Assembly (NCBI GenBank): GCA_958430865.1
Contig: CAUDNR010000228.1
Coordinates: 13,977-36,941, forward strand
Direction of reading: 5' to 3'
Source: Entrophospora sp. SA101
Lineage: Eukaryota > Glomeromycota > Glomeromycetes > Entrophosporales > Entrophosporaceae
DNA length: 22,965 nucleotides
Under the pieces are notes generated by a model, which worked only from the letters and a program-made list of their open reading frames with translations, did no database searches and was not told where the DNA came from. A program made the position numbers and the translations under genes. Below are positions 17,849 through 22,965 of this stretch, piece by piece. The first letter of the stretch is position 1. Every line of letters starts with the position of its first letter.

Positions 17849-18156
17849 ATTGGGGCTCTACAGGCCCAAAGGGGCGACACTATGCATCATTCGCATTCGT
17901 AAAATTTTATTAGCATCAATTAATTTGGTGTTAAAATCAAGAACCTTGTATAACGATTTTTCGAGTTCCTCACAATTCATGTGTTTTTTTAATGGTTCAC
18001 CCATTTCCTGTGAGATTTGATCTGGGATAGCGGTATCAGTATTTTCTACCACTGCTACACAATTTACTTCGAGCTTATTCTTGACCTTATGCATAGTGAC
18101 TGGAATAATAAAATCTTCTCCATTAAAGGGAATCTTCAATTCATCTTTGGCCCAAT

Positions 18157-18507
18157 CTATAGCACATTTAGTAGAGGGTTCGAAAATATTAATGTTGGCT
18201 TATGATGTTTTACAACCACAAAATCTTCATGTATGGTGAAACCTGGGAGGAATGTTATTGGTAAATTACGAACCACACCAATAGATTCAGTTGGAATGGT
18301 AGCAATGCCACTGAGATCATACTTTTCCGATTTATCAATTTTTTCACCTATGCGCTTAACAAAGTCTTCTGATGTAATTGCAAGTTCGGCTGTGGAATCC
18401 AATTCCATTGCAGGAATTTTTAAGCACTTGATTTTACATTTTATAGTTGCGATACTTGTAGTGGTTTCTTTTTTCTGAACGAAGTCTATTTCCATATGGT
18501 CTTCCAA
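18157..18507 (-). pseudogene. Retropepsin-like protease part of the retroelement
   Basis: This is a 116-codon open part of the element at 17858-19517. The active-site region is LDSTAELAIT, followed by SEKYDLSGIATIPTESIG and LPGFTIHEDFVVVKHHKP. These are the flap and beta-strand pattern of retroviral-type proteases. Asp is kept but the Gly after it is Thr, so catalysis is unlikely. The frame is lost at about 18165, where IFSNPLL should continue into CAIDWAKDEL. Confidence 0.7.
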
Positions 18508-18858
18508 TGATTCCTCCTCATCTTCATCTAGTATTTCTGGAACTGGTACTCAGTAATTTCTGAAATCTGGTTGATTTGGAGACTTGAAGCTTTGTTTCTG
18601 AATAGGCGCAACTATATTAGATGAATTTTTGATGTTTGCTTTAAGGTTCTCCATCAAATCTACAGGTAGGATACCATCAAACATATTTGGTATAATTTTT
18701 GAAGGGATTTATCAATAAGATTTGGTTTAGCCATACTAGCTCCACTATTTCGTCCTTTATCAGAGGAAGTTATTTTTTCACCCTGTTTTGTTTTACGAGT
18801 TTTGGACTTTCTCCCAGAGGAAGATTTATTTGAGGGGGTAGAACCCCGAGTCTTTGAC

Positions 18859-19281
18859 TCACCACTCTTTTGCTTCACTTTTTTTTGCTTTAGCAGTGTT
18901 GATTATATTCTGAACGATTTCAGTAATATTCTCAGATTCAGATTCAGGTCCATCGGAATCAGAAGAAACACCAGTATTAGAATCATTGTCAGAGGAGCTA
19001 GCGCCAGAATTGGAACTCGAATATATATTAGCTATATTAATCCTGTCTTTCTTTTTGGATTCTCTCCTATGGTTTCTCTTTTTATATTTAGGGCAATTGC
19101 AGGAATTATATCCACTTTTATTACAAAGAGAACACCTATGTTTGGACGATTTCTTAAAAACGGCATGTATTACTCGAGCCATTGCCTGGTTGACACCCAA
19201 CTGCTCAAATTGTAATCTCAAATCTTCTATTGGATCATAATCATAACCATCCTCAGGTTGACCTGTATTATCCGCCACACT
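18859..19281 (-). pseudogene. Gag-like nucleocapsid part of the retroelement
   Basis: The open stretch contains TGQPEDGYDYDPIEDLRLQF, MARVIHAVFKKSSKHRCSLC, CNCPKYKKRNHRRESKKKDR and an acidic/Ser tail (SSSDNDSNTGVSSDSDGPES). The first codon of the open frame is GTG, not a plausible start; the frame continues from 19284-19517 across a one-base shift. The zinc knuckle has Tyr at the His ligand position (a CAT to TAT change), which should abolish zinc binding. Confidence 0.65.
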
Positions 19282-19519
19282 ATCTAAAATTTATTCATGG
19301 CAATTTCATCCACTTTTTGTTTCCCAGGACCTGGCTTTTTTGACAGAGTCTGCTTTGATCCAGCCATTGTTTCCTTCAAACCCACCACTATATCATAAAG
19401 TTTTTTAAAATCCACTTGCGAAACTGAGTTATCATTACTTTGCACATCCTGGGACTTAGAAGGGGTAGGGTTTATAGGACCCATCCTGGAATTTATCAGG
19501 TTTTCGACTTTAACCACTA

Positions 19520-19730
19520 GAAATAAATGAAAATATTATGTCTCAACAATATCTGTATCAAGCTTTGATGACAGATATTCCAGTAACCAAATAAGTGCCA
19601 AAACAATTTCCGAAACACAATTTTACATCGCAAATATAAAAATTTAATTTTTTTTTTCAAAATGAAAGTTTAATGGTTGCTAGATACAATTTCCACAATC
19701 AGATTTACAACAGAATCATTAAAGACATCT
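19520..19730. other. Short spacer upstream of the retroelement remnant
   Basis: No LTR, primer-binding site or gene could be identified in this interval. Confidence 0.3.
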
Positions 19731-19733
19731 CTT

Positions 19734-19741
19734 TATATAAG
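19734..19741 (+). promoter_or_regulatory. TATATAAG, TATA-box-like
   Basis: A canonical TATATAAG lies 51 bp upstream of the ATG at 19792, a plausible core-promoter distance. Specificity is limited by the AT-rich background. Confidence 0.25.
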
Positions 19742-19791
19742 TAATTCAATCATTAATGGAAGAATAATTTTAATCTTTTTGATCCTTTGAC

Positions 19792-19899
19792 ATGGATAAT
19801 CAATCTAATGTTTCTTTGTATCCAACCAATTGGGATGAAATAACTTGGGTTAACGCTTATTTGAACTCTAGGCTATGTAAAAATGAAAACGCCATATAA
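19792..19899 (+). CDS. Possible mini-ORF or first exon, 35 codons
   Basis: ATG to TAA encodes MDNQSNVSLYPTNWDEITWV, then NAYLNSRLCKNENAI. The composition (two Trp, Cys, balanced charge) is less AT-driven than random frames here, and a TATATAAG lies 51 bp upstream. It could be a small gene, the first exon of a lost gene, or chance. No downstream exon was found before the Tc1-like end at 20040. Confidence 0.25.
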   Translation: MDNQSNVSLYPTNWDEITWVNAYLNSRLCKNENAI

Positions 19900-20035
19900 G
19901 TATTTTGATGCCTTTAAAAATTTTTTAGTAACAATATTAAATTATTGAATATCTTTACATTATTATATCTCAATGTATAGTAACATGAAATTTCGAATAT
20001 ATAATTATCAAAATCTAGGTTTTTACTAATTAGTG

Positions 20036-20072
20036 CAAACACGTGATCAAATACTTTTGTCCAGGTAGTGTA
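20036..20072 (-). mobile_element. Single end of a Tc1-like transposon
   Basis: On the minus strand it reads TACACTACCTGGACAAAAGT, then ATTTGATCACGTGTTTGC. A CACT-x-CCTGGACAAAAGT end starting at TA resembles Tc1/mariner terminal repeats. No second end or transposase frame was found, so it is a solo end or truncated copy. Confidence 0.5.
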
Positions 20073-20314
20073 GGTAAAGGAAATTTTTAGTATCTATTTA
20101 TTTATTATATTTGCTTTTAAAATAAACGATTTTACTATAAAAAAACATACCTAAGCGATCAAGAATCTGTAAATATTCATAATAATGTAATATTTGGACA
20201 TTTATTTCCTTATACTTGTAATTGGACGCGTCAAACAAAATTTTATGTATGTATATGAACATAAAGGCAAAATTTGACTTTGAAGGTCAGATTATTTTTG
20301 GTTTTATCAACAAC

Positions 20315-20340
20315 CTGCTTTAAAAATTTTCTTAAAGCAG
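20315..20340 (+). repeat. Hairpin, 9-bp stem
   Basis: CTGCTTTAA (20315-20323) pairs with TTAAAGCAG (20332-20340) around an 8-nt loop. No U-tract follows and no gene is adjacent, so no terminator is claimed. Confidence 0.4.
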
Positions 20341-20454
20341 ATACATATGATAAAGAAGTTATATCTCAAATTTGGGTATTAAATGATCATTTGATTGTAA
20401 AATTTTATCTGCGTGACATGTCCTGTGACTGCTACTATTTCCGGCTCTGATTTT

Positions 20455-20570
20455 TATTCAAATTCGAATTATTCGTTTTATTCGTTTATCCGATTCGAAT
20501 TATTTGTTTATTCGTTTTGTTTGTTTATTCAAATAAACTTTCAATGTAATTCGAATATTCAAATTTATAA
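20455..20570 (+). repeat. ATTCG-rich degenerate tandem repeat
   Basis: Iterated variants of ATTCGAATTATTCGTTTATTC fill about 115 bp. They produce a spurious 64-codon frame rich in Phe/Ser/Tyr. It is a simple repeat. Confidence 0.7.
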
Positions 20571-20599
20571 TAATACAAATAATACCCTAATACTACTTT

Positions 20600-20940
20600 A
20601 CTATTAATTTGAAAATTTGACTCGGAACAGCATTTGATGTCTTTAGATGACGTAAACTACATATCAATTTACATATTAATATCGTTGTCATTAACATTAA
20701 ATTAATTTAACAAAATCACTAATATTTATTAATTAAAAAAAATATCATTCTTTTGTTTAATTAGTTTAATTAATTATTATTTAATTATATAGTAATTATT
20801 AATTATATATATAGTAATTATTATTGCTTCTAAATATATAACTTTTATTCCTAAGTATAATTCTTTACTTTGTCCCAACTTTTTATTTTTTTTTTCTAAA
20901 AAAAAAAATTGTGTTCAAATAACGAAAAAATTTGTGAGGA
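20600..20940. promoter_or_regulatory. Region upstream of the two-exon gene
   Basis: Very AT-rich, with repeated TAATTATTAATTATATA around 20770-20820. An A/T stretch ending TTTTTTCTAAAAAAAAAAAT is at about 20890-20910, within 60 bp of the ATG at 20950. No other gene was seen. Confidence 0.3.
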
Positions 20941-20949
20941 CAAAAAGAA

Positions 20950-21410
20950 ATGGACCTTGTAGAGCTTGCGAGAATATATAATATTCTAAACAAGCAGTAA
21001 GTTGTCTCATTATGATGTATTAAATATTATGACCTACACTGTAACCTAATTTCTATCAATAGCTAGCTAACTTAACTTTTTTTAATTTTAGTATATCTGC
21101 AATCACAAATATAAACAATCAAGAAAAAAGAGTGTCAACAAACAAAGACACATGCAAGTATTCATTAGAGAATGATTGTTTGAAAGCTATCCTCGAAGGT
21201 GAGGAGATGGCTTTTATAAAAGCAAAAGCTATTCTCAAAGGTGAGAAGATGGCTTTTATAAAAGCAAAGGTCAAAGTATTAAGAAATTTATATTGGGGTG
21301 GACTATTAAGTGTATATAAAGATGAACATGAACTTAGTTTAGACACAGAAAGAAAAATTATAACTTTGTCAAATGAAGTTTTAATGAATATTTTAAAATT
21401 TTCTTTTTAA
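20950..21410 (+). CDS. Two-exon gene, 121 aa, unknown function, with internal duplication
   Basis: Exon 1 is 20950-20996 (MDLVELARIYNILNK plus two bases). The intron 20997-21091 (95 bp) has donor GTAAGT, a CTAAC/CTTAAC branch-site candidate 16-26 bp before the end, and acceptor TTTTAG. Exon 2 is 21092-21410. Joining is in frame: NILNKHISAITNINNQEKRV, then STNKDTCKYSLENDCL. The middle has two tandem 14-residue units, KAILEGEEMAFIKA and KAILKGEKMAFIKA (DNA repeat 21183-21266). The C-terminal part reads LYWGGLLSVYKDEHELSLDT, then ERKIITLSNEVLMNILKFSF. It is probably helical and charged, with no signal peptide or membrane segment. I recognise no domain. Good splice sites plus in-frame joining make a real gene likely. 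The start of exon 1 is the only ATG that fits. Confidence 0.7.
20997..21091 (+). other. Intron of the two-exon gene (95 bp)
   Basis: It starts GTAAGTTGTC and ends TTTAATTTTAG. CTAAC at 21067-21071 is a plausible branch site. Phase 2: it splits a His codon (CA|T). Confidence 0.7.
21183..21266 (+). repeat. 42-bp tandem duplication inside the coding sequence
   Basis: Units 21183-21224 and 21225-21266 differ at 3 of 42 positions. Because 42 is a multiple of three, the frame is kept and the protein gains a second 14-residue unit. Confidence 0.9.
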
Positions 21411-21880
21411 ATTTAGATATAAAAAATTTTTTATAATGTAGTTATCAAGATATTTCTATAAAAATTCTTGTACATGTACATAAATATTGAAGATTATTTA
21501 ATGTTAATTTTAAATTATTTTTTTGTAAATAATCTCTTATCTCCAAAATAGAAAATACGAATAAAATAATAAAATAAACTGTTAAGATAATAACTTGATA
21601 TTTAATGTCAATTTATTTATTTACTTAAGAGTGATCCTTTTATCAACGATATATTGATTAGAAGATATGTTTATTGTTTTATGATAACTTAACAGACGAT
21701 CTCTTGATTTTTAATTTATAAAGAAATAATAAAGAATTGACAGATATAATAATACATATGATAAATATATAAATATAGAAAAATAAACCAAAAGGATGGA
21801 CCGTTCGAACTGTGCACACATGACAAATAAAATATAGTGATAAACGATTATTTACAATTTGGTCCGTTATGGTCATAAAT
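21411..21880. other. AT-rich spacer without a gene
   Basis: 3' flank of the two-exon gene. The minus-strand frame 21679-21876 is Ile/Phe/Leu-rich and overlaps no recognisable domain; it is not called. Confidence 0.4.
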
Positions 21881-21883
21881 AAT

Positions 21884-22150
21884 TTACAATTCTTTTATGT
21901 CTAAATGGTCAATTGTTAAAAGGCTTTATTTTTTTGATCCTTTATTTCATTAAATGAATTCTTTTATGTCCAAAATGGTCAATCTTTATTTTTTCGTTAC
22001 TTTATTCTATTAAATATCCGAATGGTCAAAGGTTTGTTTTTTGATCCATTGTTTCATCAAATGATTATCTACAATTCTTTTTGATTTTTTGCCCAAATGG
22101 TCAGTCAATTGGTTAAAAGGCTCGATCATTTACAATTTTTTTTATTTATT
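21884..22150 (+). repeat. Degenerate minisatellite, about four units of 50-75 bp
   Basis: Units share a pattern of ACAATTCTTTTATGTC, (A)AAATGGTCAA, TTTTTTGATCC and TTTCATTAAATGA. AATGGTC occurs near 21904, 21974, 22021 and 22096. The units are strongly diverged and vary in length. Confidence 0.65.
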
Positions 22151-22179
22151 TGTTATTTCATTACAGCTTTAATATTAAG

Positions 22180-22965
22180 AAGTCATTGCCTTTTTTGGTC
22201 TTTATTATAAACTATTATGCGCCACTGGAAAGCCATTCAAAGTCAGGGGATTTTCATTGGAATCGGACTTTGAAACATTCTGTTGTATGTGAAATTGAAA
22301 TATTATGGAATGGGTGAAATTCTGATTGGCTAATTTGAATTTCACACATGTGAATTTCACATACATATCTAAACTCGATAAGTCGGACGCAGCAATCAAT
22401 TGTTTAAAGTACTTTATAATATAAATAAAATACGTATGTACAGTATACATCAACTAGAGTGATCAATTAGAAACATATTTGTATATTCGCATGCAATTAT
22501 TTTTCAGCTTTAGAAAATTAAAAAACCAAATACGATCTAAAGCATAGATAAATTGGTAAGTAAATAAATCTTATGAGTTGGCAGGGAAAATAGTATTCTC
22601 ATATAAATTGCAAGTGGATGCGTCCACTAATTAAATTGTATTCTAATCATAATTTAATTAAAGATAGAATTAAACGGTCTTGGAGACCTGTTTGTTGTCA
22701 TATAACAAATTCTCAATCGACTAATCTTCTGATTGAATATCTTTAAATTATGTAATATCAGTAATATCATCATAGAACTATAGAGCTAACTGGTGTGATC
22801 ACGTGATATTATTACCACAAGTGTTGGTAACGCGTTGTTGGTGATCCAGCGTGGCACTAACCAAAGTCACTGTTAGACCCTTATCAGTCGGTGTTACGAA
22901 AACATGTAATGTATGAACCCTTATGTATGTAACGTATGATTTTTATTTCCATACATGTATGAAAA
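22180..22965. other. Right-end interval without a supported gene
   Basis: The patch 22218-22275, with GCGCCACTGGAAAGCCATTC, is less AT-rich and may be an old transposon end. GTGAATTTCACA-type repeats occur at 22340-22365 (a similar TTGAATTTCACA is near 2026). GGTCT-TGG-AGACC is a hairpin at 22676-22688. ATGTAATGTATG/ATGTAACGTATG direct repeats are at 22904-22950. The minus frame 22205-22453 is not convincing as a gene. Confidence 0.35.

Larger units (their letters stand above)
17858..19517 (-). mobile_element. Decayed retroelement fragment: Gag zinc knuckle and aspartic protease
   Basis: Read 3' to 5', the parts are in Gag-Pol order. 19517-19284 (MGPINPTPSKSQ..., FKKLYDIVVGLKETMAG) leads by frameshift into a segment with the zinc knuckle CSLCNKSGYNSCNC (about 19120), of CX2CX4HX4C spacing but with Tyr for the His. 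Then come a Lys-rich and Ser/Asp-rich stretch, a frameshift near 18870, a basic region (GRKSKTRKTKQGEK) and another shift near 18700. FDGILPVDLMENLKANIKNS follows, with TGA at 18550-18552. The protease (18510-17858) shows MELDSTAELAITSEDFVKRI, where retropepsins have D-S/T-G; the Gly is Thr. It continues with DLSGIATIPTESIGVV and IFSNPLL, and after a shift IDWAKDELKIPFNGEDF and MHKVKNKLEVNC. No reverse transcriptase, RNase H or integrase follows and no LTR was found. A truncated, inactive, Ty3-like copy is likely. Confidence 0.8.

Noticed and set aside
18802..19240. Long plus-strand frames in the retroelement region
   Set aside because: They are antisense to the Gag part, which has recognisable motifs on the minus strand.
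22205..22453. 82-codon minus frame
   Set aside because: No domain, an AT-driven hydrophobic N-terminal part, and overlap with GTGAATTTCACA repeats.

Overview
The window looks like a nuclear fragment of a very AT-rich eukaryote, most probably an arbuscular mycorrhizal fungus of the Rhizophagus type. The clues are: long A/T and poly-A tracts; short introns with GTAAGT-type donors and TTAG-type acceptors; poly-Asn tracts in proteins; decayed tyrosine-kinase-like (TKL) kinases carrying the 'YTSRPL' tail that I associate with the expanded glomeromycete kinase family; small HMG-box-like proteins in paralogous clusters; and abundant DNA-transposon debris. The assignment rests on pattern recognition, not a database search.

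Layout. 1-239 (-): 5' end of an acidic protein running off the left edge. 240-2850: gene-poor, with palindromes, poly-A and a possible repeat family. 2853-3737 (-): an intact F-box protein, the best single-exon gene here. 3738-5998: gene-poor. 5999-6850, 9056-10845 and 11962-12200 (all -): three decayed copies of one TKL kinase family in the same orientation, each broken differently. Between the first two lie a pogo/Tc-like terminal repeat, a possible PIF1-type helicase scrap and a clean non-autonomous hAT-like MITE with an 8-bp target duplication.

13077-16215: the most interesting block. It is a cluster of small HMG-box-like genes: a pair in inverted orientation (13088-13417 on - and 15492-15821 on +, about 94% identical in DNA), a more diverged relative between them (14148-14546, -), and a dead 3' fragment (16126-16215, -). 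The promoters of the inverted pair are conserved except for a 35-bp insertion in one.

16600-19520: mobile-element graveyard. It holds an unidentified degenerate coding remnant, a 176-bp MITE, a plus-strand remnant of unknown type, and a minus-strand Gag-protease fragment of a retroelement with a damaged zinc knuckle, a damaged protease active site and no reverse transcriptase. 19700-20600: a TATA-bearing mini-ORF, one Tc1-like end and an ATTCG-rich low-complexity stretch. 20950-21410 (+): a two-exon gene recognised from its splice sites, with an internal 42-bp in-frame duplication. 21884-22150: a degenerate minisatellite. The remainder to 22965 has no convincing gene.

Functionally this is an accessory, transposon-rich locus. 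The likely live genes are the F-box protein, three HMG-like proteins and the two-exon gene. The kinases and retroelement are relics.
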